From Pollenia angustigena (Eukaryota; Arthropoda; Insecta; Diptera; Polleniidae), in NCBI GenBank assembly GCA_930367215.1, contig OV884059.1, forward strand, positions 30,619,882-30,683,881: 64,000 nucleotides of DNA, read 5' to 3'. Position numbers and translations under genes: made by a program. The notes under the pieces are model-generated. The model did no database searches, was not told the DNA's origin, and saw only the letters and a program-made list of their open reading frames with translations. Each line of letters starts with the position of its first letter. The first letter of the stretch is position 1. Below, piece after piece: positions 11,199 through 21,379 of the stretch.

Positions 11199-11600
11199 AT
11201 ATACATTTTTAAAATAAGTTGTTTTTAAAAATAAAAATAAAAAATCTTTTTTTAAGAGATACATTTTAAAGGCGTACTTTTTTCAAAAGGTACCATTTCA
11301 ATAAAAATTTCTTGAATTTCAAATTACTTGAACCAACTACCCAATTAAGTGAAGCGGCTCGTGTTCACGTCTACACCATGGAAATACTAAGGAAAAGAAA
11401 ACAAAACGAGTATTTAAAATTTGTTTATAATTTTTTTTTTTACCAAAATTTTTTATTATTTATGTTCAGTTGACAGTATTTTAACATTTAAGTCTGACAA
11501 GATTATGTTAAATAACAATAAATTATATTTTAATTATTTAGGGAATTACACATTCACTCCACTTTTCACTTTTACAAACGCTTTACTTGTGTTTCTGTTA

Positions 11601-11601
<1 letters not shown>
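11199..11601. other. Unassigned AT-rich sequence
   Basis: No gene was seen. One GC-richer island (GAAGCGGCTCGTGTTCACG, about 11351-11369) is not assigned. Confidence 0.4.

Positions 11602-11636
<35 letters not shown>
11602..11636 (+). repeat. 35-base poly(A) tract
   Basis: This is an uninterrupted run of 35 A, followed by CTGACTGAACACGATGGCCC. It could be the 3' tail of a retrotransposed sequence, or simple-sequence expansion. Confidence 0.9.
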
Positions 11637-11638
<2 letters not shown>

Positions 11639-11639
11639 G

Positions 11640-13000
11640 ACTGAACACGATGGCCCGTAGGAGAACAGGATTTACTTATTCAATTTTATTTAAAATATGT
11701 TTCAATTACATGATCAAAATGCATGAAACTGAAAGTTATTTTTTGATGTGTTTTACGTCTGTGTTGTGATTTTTGTCAATTGTGCTTGTGTAAAAGTGTT
11801 TGTGCATGTCCTTTTTATGCTGCTGCTGATGTGATGTTTTTGGCCCTGATTTTTCGGTGTGTTGTTTTGTTTCTGATGATTTCCTGAAAACTTTCCTTTT
11901 TTATTTTTTCGGTTGGGTTTATTGTGTAAATGTAGCATTTTCATTTTATTTCACTCAAAAGTTACTGGCTTAAATTAGTAATAAATTTGGGTGTAATGGT
12001 TTTGGGTTTCTCTTTTTTATTTATTTTTTTTTTTTTTTATTTACAATAAATGAACGCAAACAACAAATTTAGCTTGAATTGGGAACTTGAACTATTATGT
12101 GTTTTTGGTTTGTATTTGTAGCCCGTAACCAATACAGGCAGCTACTAAGTGTTAAATATAAATAATTTTAATTTCCTTTTACTATTTGTTTAGAAATGAA
12201 TTAAATACGCTTTAATTGTTGAAAGTTCTTTTTACTTTTGTTTGACTTTATATGTTTTGCGTTGTCCCTTTGTACAGGTTTTACAATAATCCTTTTATTT
12301 TTTACAATTGCCTTGATTTTCATCTTGCGATACTTTTCTATTGAATGTTTGTTGTTGTATTACAACTGTAGTTTGGCAGTCTGTGATGGATTTGTTCGCA
12401 TACTTCGCTATTATTTGCTTCATTTCCTGCTACTGTACTGACAATTATAAGAAGAAAACGCGCAAAACTTTTTTAGTCCTATTTGCTTTCTTTTTCCCCT
12501 TTTCCCCTTTGTCCTGTTTTTATTGTTATGTTTATTTTGATTTTTAACGTTGCCTGTAGCAATTGCTTTTAATTTTATAGCTGCAAGGATAAAAGGATAC
12601 TTTAATATCTCAGCATTTCCTAGACTTTCCTTTCTGTGTGTATAAGATTGTATGAAAGACATACATACCTACATACTTTAAATATACAGACATGCATTAT
12701 CAATTTTACTCAACTAACATCCGGATTTTAGCTTCGTTATAAACTCTTAGAATAGGGTTTGCAAGTGACAAAGAAGATTTAAAAAATTTATGAAGATGCC
12801 TTAAAAGTGAAAATGCTATAAAATAACGCAATTAAATTTTATTTTTATTTTTATTTTATGCTTGTATATTCCACAGGTTTAGAATTAAATGTTTTTTATT
12901 TGCATGTAGGGGTTGCAGCCGTAAAAACCCAACAAATTGAAAGGTAGTTTTTCTTAGTAAATTCTAATTGTTCTTTTCTTGTAACTTGCTTTAAACTAAA
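11640..13000. other. Unassigned AT-rich sequence
   Basis: Poly-T tracts (for example 12025-12040) dominate. Minus-strand ORFs here are Lys/Asn-rich translations of T-rich DNA without splice or domain support. No repeat termini were identified. Confidence 0.45.
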
Positions 13001-13003
13001 TAA

Positions 13004-13277
13004 GTCAGTGTTCATACGGCGCATGTCTTATTGACCAGATTGCTACTTTATAGGCGAGAGGTACGAGGGGAAAAGAAACGAGTTCACATATGCATGTACT
13101 GTCTTGACGTTTTGCTTTCTTATTCGTTGTTTAATTTTGTTTTTGTTTTCAATATCAAATAAAACAAAATAAAAAACATGTCGTTAACATGACATGATTT
13201 ATTTGAACGCGAATTCATGTTCAAAGGAGAAAAAGGAAGAATCTTGTCAATAAGACATGAGCCGTAAGAACTCAGAC
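13004..13277. mobile_element. TWA-target MITE (GTCTGTGTTCATACGG family), copy 1
   Basis: Inverted ends of about 38 bp begin GTCAGTGTTCATACGG and end CGTAAGAACTCAGAC. TAA stands at 13001-13003 and 13278-13280. The 3-bp TWA target duplication is the PIF/Harbinger signature. The 274-bp body matches copy 3 at 58199-58472. No coding capacity. Confidence 0.85.
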
Positions 13278-13280
13278 TAA

Positions 13281-13516
13281 GTCTGTGTTCATACGGCTCA
13301 TGTCTTATTGACAAGATTGCTACTTTATAGGCGAGAGGGACGAGGGGAAAAGAATTGAGTACACAGATGCATGTACTGTCTTTACGTTTTGCTTTTTCAT
13401 TCGTTGCTCTTTCATGTCGTCAACATGACATGAATCATTTGAACGCCAATTCATGGGAAGAATGGGAATAAAAGGAAGAATCTTATCAATAAGACATGAG
13501 CCGTATGAACTTAGAC
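13281..13516. mobile_element. TWA-target MITE (same family), copy 2, abutting copy 1
   Basis: It begins GTCTGTGTTCATACGG directly after the TAA that ends copy 1, and ends GTATGAACTTAGAC before TAA at 13517-13519. It is shorter than copies 1 and 3 because part of the centre is missing. The junction TAA is shared by the two elements. Confidence 0.85.
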
Positions 13517-13519
13517 TAA

Positions 13520-13900
13520 GAGAAATTTAATTTCAGTAATTCCAATTTGATCACAGAGATCTTAACATCCCTACCATTCAGGAGGAAATGAAAAAGTATT
13601 CAGTCAAATAAATAGATAAACTATTGGTCTATTTCAACTTCTTCGCTCGAGATCTGCTACAGTTCGAAGGTCACCAGAGCCTTAAAAGAACCGGCACTTT
13701 GAGCTTAGCAGGCTTTTTTTTTGAAACTTGAATGCAGCTAATTAGCGGTTACATTGATAATGGCTAAAAAACAACAATTAGAATTCAGCTATAAATACAA
13801 ATTGTAATTTTCTACAAGAAAGATTCAATAATAATAAAATAAAATCTCCTATTTAACAACGTACTTGATGTCATCGTACGCAATTCAATTCAATTAACAA
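13520..13900. other. Unassigned sequence
   Basis: No gene or repeat boundary was recognised. It lies just upstream of the RTE relic and may include degraded parts of it (near 13625-13700). Confidence 0.35.
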
Positions 13901-13904
13901 CTAA

Positions 13905-14657
13905 AGAGCCTTGAATATGCTGATGATATCTGCTGCCTCCTGTCGCACAACTATCTCCACATGTCAGCTGAACTCAAATCTCTTGAGATCGAAGCTTTAA
14001 AAGCTGGCTAAAAGATAATTATAAGGTAGAGTTAGGTAATTCACTGGAACACTTTTAACAACAACAAACTCCGAATGCAGAATGTTGAACTGGAAGAAGT
14101 TAATACATTCTGCTGTCTTGGCAGCATATTAACGAAAACGGGAGGGGGCAGTGATGACGTTTGTTATCTAACGACCTGAACGGAAGTCCACTAATACACA
14201 AAAACGAACAAAGATTAGCATATGTAACTCATGTGGGAGATCGGTAATTTTTTACCCACGTGAAACTGCAACAACACATCGCATGATATAAATGCAATCC
14301 AAGTATTCCTTTACCGCACTCTGCGAAGAATATTAAAAATATTTCAGCATAACACCATCACTAACACACAACTATATGAGCTGACGTACCAACGACCAAT
14401 CTACATCGAAATAGTTAATCGCAAGTTGCGTTGGATTGGTCACACGCTCCGCAGAACCAGTGGCTGACTCTACAAAAGTGGTTTTAGATTGGAATCGCCA
14501 TGGTAATACACGTAGAGTTGGGCGCCCGTTGCATACCTGGAGATGCCAACTAGAATTCGAAATCTCTCAAAGCGGCCTAAGCTGGAGAGAAATTGAACAT
14601 GTTTCATCAAATAGTATGGATGTGAAAGAGTTCGTTGTGGACCCTTGTTCATTTTAG
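13905..14657 (+). pseudogene. RTE/BovB-type LINE reverse transcriptase C-terminal relic
   Basis: The plus strand reads LEYADDICCLLSHNYLHM around 13908-13965, the catalytic YADD box in the wording of RTE-type RTs. Then come frames with CLGSILTKTGGGSDD, LYRTLRRILKIF-like and NRKLRWIGHTLRRTS-like blocks. It ends with GRPLHTWRCQLEFEISQSGL and SWREIEHV at 14520-14610. This is the expected order for the RT palm and C-terminal region of RTE/BovB elements. Several frameshifts break it. No 5' half is visible. Confidence 0.82.
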
Positions 14658-14929
14658 AAACCATAGGACATGATATATAGTATATATATTGGGGCTTTCA
14701 TGTCAAGTGAACCAAATTTTGAAATCGATGTCTTCCGATTTGGATGAAATTTGCATGCGTTCTTTCTCATCCATGCAACTTATTACCTATTAGTGTTAGC
14801 AAAATTTGTCTCAAACAAATTAGATACATAGATTTTTCTTCAGTCCTTCGAAAAATTTTGTTTTGTTTTTTTAACTTTTTTTCCAAAAAAAACAAGATTT
14901 CGTTTGTCGTGCTTAATTCCCAACTGTTA

Positions 14930-16242
14930 TGCTATGTTCACATATGGGTTTTTAAACGCGTTTAAGAAAAATGTAGATTAAGTTAATTAAAGCCGTTCAC
15001 ACTATATTTGAGATGATTAAGATGACAGAGATGATTAAGAAAAAAAAAACACAACAAACTAATTTGGGCACTTCCAAGATTGTAAACGGGACATTCGCAC
15101 ACGTTTATATTGACAAAACTGTAAAAAACAACCTGATTTTCTGAATATTATTTTTGTCAAGCTAATAGGGCCTAAATTTCTTCAATGTAAATAAAATTCA
15201 ATTTTTAATTACAATATTTTGTTCCCCTTTTCATTTTTGAAATTAATGATTCTTTTAACTCTCAATTAGCTCTTTAATTTCCGCAAATGAAATTTTTCGC
15301 TTACTGTCGTGGTTTCCGAGATAATTGCAAAAAACCAGTGATTGTAAACGGGACAAAAAACGGAAGTGGATTTTAAGGGGTAACCGTTTAAACAGTGATT
15401 TCTGCAAAACCTGACACAATATTTTATTGGGATTCATTTTAAAATGTTGCGTACTAATGTGCCCTAAAAATGGTTTCGATTTCAAAATAAAATATGAATT
15501 AAATTTTTTTAAATAAATTGTTAAAGAAATTGTAAACGGGACATTGTAAACGGGACAATTTTTCCACCATGATTTAAAATTTTTTTATGTTGCTATTTAT
15601 AATCCTTTATATAAGAAACTTAATAAAAAATGTTTTTCAGATCATAAATATGCCTTAGATTAGAGTATTGTTGTTCCAAATGCATATTTTCTAATATACA
15701 CAAGTATGTGCTAAAAGTTGTAGTACTTCGTTTACCATTTATCTTTTTTTTCGAATCAATTAATTTATACGCATATATTAAAAAAAATATAAGCAATTCT
15801 CTAAATAAATCTTGAAAAGAAAAAATTTTTTTTTTCCATTTTTAGTGGTTGACGTTTTTTTGAAAATAGCCATTTATATTAATTTAAAGTATTAAAAATG
15901 GATTAAAATGCTTTTATAAAGTTATCAGAAGATTATTTTAATCATTTTAATGATGAAATTGTGAAAATTTATGAATTATTCAAGAGACAAAATAAAAACA
16001 TTAAGCAGAAATCTTGGCCGGTGGTACATAATCATGTTGGCGATTCTACATTACACTCAGTTTGAGGTATGTTCAGTGGATTCTATGGGGTTTATAAAGT
16101 GATTTAGTTGTAATCATGTCAATTTAAAGTGATTAACAAATCACTTCAATGTATGGGTAATCATCTCGATTTTGAAGTGATTAGAGCTTAATCACGTTCG
16201 AGCTGCTTAAACGCGTTTAAGAACCCAAGTGTGAACATAGTA
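14930..16242. mobile_element. 1.3-kb TIR element with TTA target duplication
   Basis: The ends are about 34-bp inverted repeats (CTATGTTCACATATGGG left; CCCAAGTGTGAACATAG right), each continuing into the palindromic AAACGCGTTTAAG. TTA flanks both sides (14927-14929 and 16243-16245). It splits a J repeat whose halves lie on either side. The interior carries four copies of TGTAAACGGGACA (about 15081, 15345, 15531, 15545). The ORFs inside are not recognisable as a transposase. Confidence 0.8.
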
Positions 16243-16245
16243 TTA

Positions 16246-16640
16246 AGCGAATAAGAATTATAAGCACCAGTTTTAGTTGTAACAATATGAAAGCTTAAAC
16301 AAAAACCACAACAATAAACAGTGAGTATATCTTTTCTTACACATTACACATTACAATTGGTTGATTTTTTGTCAACTCTAAATGTAGTTGTAGGTTGGTT
16401 AAGAAAAAACATATTAAAAAAGACAACTTGTCGTATTGTTTTCGCTAGAAAATCAAAAAAATAAAGCAAGTTGCCAGTCCAGTTGTTTAGGGCGTGCACT
16501 TGCCACTCTATTATCACAGCGTAGGTATAGCTTATCCCATTAACAATAAATTTCAGTGTTTTTATCAAGAATATAAATTGGGACTTAAGCGCGACAAACG
16601 AAATCTTGTTAATTGAAAATTTTGTATTCCCAAAAATGAC
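16246..16640. repeat. J repeat, half beyond the TTA-flanked insertion
   Basis: It continues the J repeat begun at 14885-14929 (TTTGTCGTGCTTAATTCCC). The rejoined order matches the uninterrupted J units at 9767 and 24584. It ends near TTTTGTATTCCCAAAAATGA. Confidence 0.7.
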
Positions 16641-16649
16641 TTTGATCAT

Positions 16650-18480
16650 TTTATTCAAATTTTTTTCATAAATTTAAAACTTTCTTTTTTATTTGTACTT
16701 TCAATCTTCAACCGATCTTCTTGAAAATTTTTGTCTTAGCTACTATCCAAAAGGACTTTAGAAGAAATCGATTTCAAAAGTTAGGTCACTTGAAATGATT
16801 CTTTAAAAATTCCCGCCATTTTCAGCTCTGCAAACCCTTTTCGTCACCAAAAAATTTCCATTATTATTTGCTATACAATTTTGTTTAATACTCTTTTTTG
16901 AACACCGTATAATGTGCAAAATAATAAAAACGAACGAAAATTGTTCAATCAGTATTAAAAAGAAATTCTAAAAGAGCCATAAGGCCATTTAAATTCTACA
17001 CTTATTGTTAACAATTTCAACAAACCGTTTTTCTTTTGTGTTTATTTATTGGCATGTTTTTTACAAATGAAAGAAATAAGGAAGCCCACAAATAAACAAA
17101 CAAACAAATATATATATATATATATATATATTTTTTTATATTTCCATTTGATTTGAGTTTAAAAAATGTTATGGTGCATAAACACAACGCAGCAAAAATT
17201 AAAAAAGAAGCAAAGAAATGAACATTAAACTAGTGCAAAATCAACGGCAGCAAATATAAACAACAGACAGACACTATATCAAGAGAAAATATATAAGAAG
17301 TTTCTTTAAAACAAATACCATTACAAACTCACATACGCTATACTTAAGCATACAAGTCCAAATGACTACTCCTGAGTCGTAGTAGTATGTGTTTTAATAT
17401 GTGTGAGATTGCATGTAGTCGCCTTCATTGACGTGGAGTATGATTAATTACCTCTTTCTTGGTTAAACACCGCATATACACATAAACCATCACCTACACA
17501 CTCATATCTATGCCAGGAGTATGTGGGTTATGCGGGAAATGAACGAAATGCTGTAACAAACATACATGCTACACATGTATAAGCTTACACTACACATACT
17601 CTTACACACATACATATTTCTGATAAATGTATACTTGTTGGTTATTATCTGGCTTTTCTTTATTCTCATTTATTTAATTTTTTGTTTTTTTTTTTTGTTT
17701 TGCTAAAAGTTTGAAATAACTAACTGTTTGACTTTTCTTTACTTTTCACACACTGCGTGTGTTTTTTTGTATGGCTGTGTGAGAGATTGTATTTTACTGG
17801 AAACGACAAAGTTTATTTAAAAATGAATTCTCACACAAGACAAGACATACATGCAAACGTAAATGCCTTAACATCTACAAAAATAAAAAAAAAAACACTC
17901 AAGTCTATAAAAAGAAACTCATAAAATACAATTAAATCAAATGAATTCCGTTTTAATTATCCACAAGGTTTTTTTGTTTAAATCCGCTCTCATGTCTTGC
18001 TGCTTAACCCTGTCATCATTCTTATGCTGTACGCCTAGAATTCTCAGCAAAAGATGTGAAGTTTCTTGGCTGACATTCTGCTTAATGTTTGTTTCCATAC
18101 GGATTGTATTTGGTAGCAATTTTAGTTTACTTAAGGGATTGAGAGGAAATAGTTTTTACAAAATCTTAAGTTTTAATTAACAAGAGAGATAAAGGAAGTC
18201 AACTATTACAATGCGTTCTTTGTTTTTCTTTTTGTCTTTAATCCGAGTTTATTGGAAAGAAGAATAAAAAGGCCACTAGCCTGATTAAGTATTCTTTTTT
18301 TAGTTTGTATAAAACAAAAAATAAAATATAAAAGAAATTGTTTAAACAAAAAATCAAAATTGCTTAATGTAAACCGAGACCTGCTACAAAGACACTTACG
18401 GTTAAGAAGTTCTAAGCTGGGTTTTTCCTAAATTTTATCAAATTACATGTTGTAGTTTTTTCTTTGGCCAGAGTGATGAA
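16650..18480. other. AT-rich sequence without recognised repeats or genes
   Basis: It holds a (TA)n microsatellite at about 17109-17132 and short T-rich tracts. The region 17940-18150 is less AT-rich and contains the only ORF worth noting (listed separately). It resembles unique non-coding fly DNA more than a transposon. Confidence 0.45.
17940..18119 (-). CDS. Short ORF of unknown status
   Basis: A minus-strand frame is open from about 18160 to a stop at 17937-17940 and has an ATG about eight codons in. It encodes roughly 53 residues, including SQETSHLLLRILGVQHKNDD and RVKQQDMRADLNKK. Codon usage and composition look more protein-like than neighbouring ORFs, and local GC is higher. I recognise no family, and no convincing splice acceptor was found upstream. 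It may equally be a transcribed non-coding segment. Confidence 0.15.
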
Positions 18481-18739
18481 TTTATGAATCTTATTGTCAA
18501 GCTAATAGAGGGCCTAAATTGCTTTAATGTTAATAAAATTAAATTTTTATTTATTGTTTGTTAATTTTGTTCGGCATTAGGTCATGAGTTAAAATAAATT
18601 TTTAAATAAAAAATATAAACATATTTTGTTTTAAAAATTTTTATTTTATTTAATTTTATTTCCCAATATTTCGGTCAACTTTGTTGACCATCTTCAGGGG
18701 TTATTTTTAAAATAAATAAACGAAAATAAAAAAAAAAAC

Positions 18740-19205
18740 TCAATCTCTTCAGAGGGGTTTGCCGTTTAACACTCACAGTCGACGACTGCTGGCGGTCAAT
18801 AGTCAAACATCAATCTTTAAACCAAATTGTAATTAACCCTTGGTAGATCGAAATTTGCTTTGAATGATTATCTATTTGAAATCAATTTACATGTTCTTTC
18901 TTACTTCCGTTTTTTAGTACTTTTTGTCAAGAAATCTTCTCGAAATCTAAAGTACTTTTTTATATTTTTGCTTTCTTTTTTCCTGTTGACCCTATTCAAC
19001 AAAACTTGAAGGACAAATGTAAACATAGAGCTAATGGGTTCGAGCCCCGCGGTAGTGAAGAATGAAAAATTATCAAACAATTTTAATTTATTGATTGTTG
19101 CAATATTCCTTTCTTCATAAAAAATAATTTAATGAAATTAAATTTGATGGACTTTAGCCTAATTCAAAATATTAAAATTATTTATAATTTTTATTTATTT
19201 TTGTT
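18740..19205. repeat. G repeat (SINE-like), copy 1
   Basis: It shares blocks with 55364-56310: CGACGACTGCTG, AGTCAAACATCAATC, TTTGGTAGATCG-like, and CAACTTGAAGGACAAATGTA. It also carries a pol III B-box-like GGGTTCGAGCCCC at 19038-19050, which suggests a tRNA-derived SINE. The 3' body ends with the GAATGAAAAATTATC and AAATTTAATTTGATGG-like segment. Confidence 0.6.
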
Positions 19206-19814
19206 TTCACTTTTCACAACCAGTGAAGGAGTTTTTGCTTGAAAAATAGATTTTTGCATGCCCCGTTTAAATATTTATTTAAAGTTACAAATACAAAAAC
19301 AAATTATTCTGTAACTTCCCTGCGGGAAATTTGTGTCAATAGGTCCAACAGACTGGTCCTGGGAGTTGTGAAAATAGAACAGGTACAAAAAGAAAAAGCT
19401 CAGGACCAGTGAAAGGAGAACCAATCATGTAACTGGTTTAAGAAGAACCAAAAGATAGAAAAAGTAATGAATTACAGTACAGTCTTCACCGTTGGTGTGA
19501 TACATTTTTTGGGACTTTCTAAAATTTGGCTCTTCAATTTAATTCTAGGACTTTTTTTATTGAAATAATACTACATCGTATTGAAATAATACTAAATTTT
19601 AGTAACTGTCACTAAACACGTCCATTTAGAATGGATTTGTGACTAGTCAAATGGTGTCAATTGACCCCCTCCAATGACAACCCCATGTAAAAGTGATAGG
19701 TCTTATTCATAGAAAGTGTTCAAACTAGAACCGGTCATTACCACCAAAGACCTATCACGGGACTACTTTGGTGTCAGTTCGCTTCCCTCTAGGGTTTATT
19801 ACTTAATTATCAAT
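19206..19814. other. Unassigned sequence
   Basis: It contains diverged inverted segments (TGATAGGTCTTATTC at 19696 versus AAAGACCTATCAC at 19746) that may be the remains of a small element. No gene was seen. Confidence 0.4.
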
Positions 19815-20110
19815 TTTTTAATTTTTATTTTTGGGAATACAAAATTTAAAATAAACAAGATACCGTTTGTCGTGCTTAATTCCAGTTTTTTATTATAATT
19901 CTTATTCGCTTAACAGTTTTATTTGCATAATATCTTTAGTTTTTCTTAAATCTTTGGATGAAGTTTCTTGATGATCTGGCCTAAGCCATTAGTGAAATGC
20001 GCATAGGAATAGCTTATCTTATCAACAATTAATTTTAGTGTTTTTATCAAGAATAAAAATTGGGAATTAAGCACGACAAACAGAATCGTGTTATTTATTA
20101 CTTAATTAAC
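19815..20110. repeat. J repeat, partial
   Basis: It shows TTTTTGGGAATACAAAATTT, TTTGTCGTGCTTAATTCC, GATGATCTGGCCTAAGC and the opposite arm AATTGGGAATTAAGCACG, as in the other J units. Confidence 0.7.
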
Positions 20111-20121
20111 AATAGTAACTT

Positions 20122-20170
20122 ACAGCCATACCTAAACAAGAGCGGAACGTTTTTTCCGCTTAGCTTAGCT
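20122..20170. mobile_element. MITE family M, end fragment
   Basis: ACAGCCATACCTAAACAAGA followed by GCGGAACGTTTT and CCGCTTAGC matches the terminus of the copy at 26514. It is cut off where the second mariner relic begins. Confidence 0.6.
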
Positions 20171-20262
20171 TTAAGGCACTCTCTTAAAACCATATAAAAC
20201 GTGAAGTTTTTTTCTGCACTTCATTTGTCATTTCTCAATTTCAGACTAACTCAATTTGAATC

Positions 20263-21280
20263 ATGGAAAGATATACAATCGAGCAAGGCGTTAAAGTTAT
20301 TGAGGCTAATTAAGAAAATGGGCGTTCAAATCAAAATGCATATCGTGCACTTTGTAATTTTTGCGGTCAATTTAATCGTCCAAATATGCGTACAATCGTT
20401 CAAAAATTTGAGCAAACCGGGTCTGTAGGAGATGTGAAAACACCAGTGTATGCTCGTACTGCAGAAAATATTGCTGCTGTTCGCGATAGTGTGGCTGAAG
20501 AGCCGTGCACCTCAACTCGTCGTCGTGCCTAACAATTGCACCGCTCACGCTCGTCGTTGCTGAACAATTGACACAAGAACTAAAGCCTCCTGACCATTCC
20601 AAACGTCGCCAATGGTAGAATGGTGACAAGAATTGGCAACAGTGGATGATTAATTTTCGAAGAAACTCATCTTCAATTATGAGGCACATTTTCACCTCAG
20701 TGGATTCGTCAATAAGCAGAATTGCCTCATTTGGACGAATGATATTCCAAGAGTGATTGTCGAAAAACCAATGCACCCACAAAGAGTGACTGCTAGATGC
20801 GGTTAATGGGCTAGCAGCATCTTTAGGCCGTATTTTTGAGGCCGGTCAGGCAGTTACTGTGAATGGTGTTCGCTATTGTGAGATGATAACTAAATTTTTA
20901 TGACCAGAATTTTAAGATATGGATGTGGACGATATGTGGTTTCAACAGGACGGTGCCACTTGCCACGCAGCTAACGAAACAATGACTCTTTTGCGAGTTA
21001 AATTCAATGGCCGTGTTATCTCATGTAGTGGTGATGTCAATTGGCCGCCAAGTTCATGTGATTTGACACCGTTGGACTTCTTTCTTTGGGGTTATTTCAA
21101 AGAAAAGGCTTACGTCGATAAGCCAGCAACAATTCAAGAGCTAAAGGATGAGATAATTCGGCACATTAACGGCATAGAACCTCAATTATGCCTCAGCGTC
21201 ATCGCAAATTTGGACCATCGGATGTAGGTGTGTTGCCGAGGTCGCGGCAGATATTTTCTTACATACATAATATTGAACCA
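20263..21280 (+). pseudogene. DD41D mariner transposase pseudogene, copy 2
   Basis: The ATG at 20263 begins MERYTIEQGVKV. The first two thirds have several frameshifts and stops. The last third is open from 20919: MDVDDMWFQQDGATCHAANE, then CDLTPLDFFLWGYFKEKAYV and NLDHRM. The second and third catalytic Asp are 41 residues apart (DD41D). A TAG replaces the codon after HRM, where copy 1 has Gln. It has the same family and length as the copy at 4652-6074, in the opposite orientation, and without that copy's 433-bp insertion. Confidence 0.88.
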
Positions 21281-21379
21281 ATATTATCATAATAAAAAGA
21301 AATGACAATAATTTCCTAAACTATTTGTGCTTTATTCAAAATCCACATCGGCCCTTAAAATTTAACCACCCTTAGAATA

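Noticed and set aside
12238..12662. Phe/Cys-rich plus ORFs and Lys/Asn-rich minus ORF
   Set aside because: Composition follows the T-rich DNA; no splice sites, homology or conserved words.
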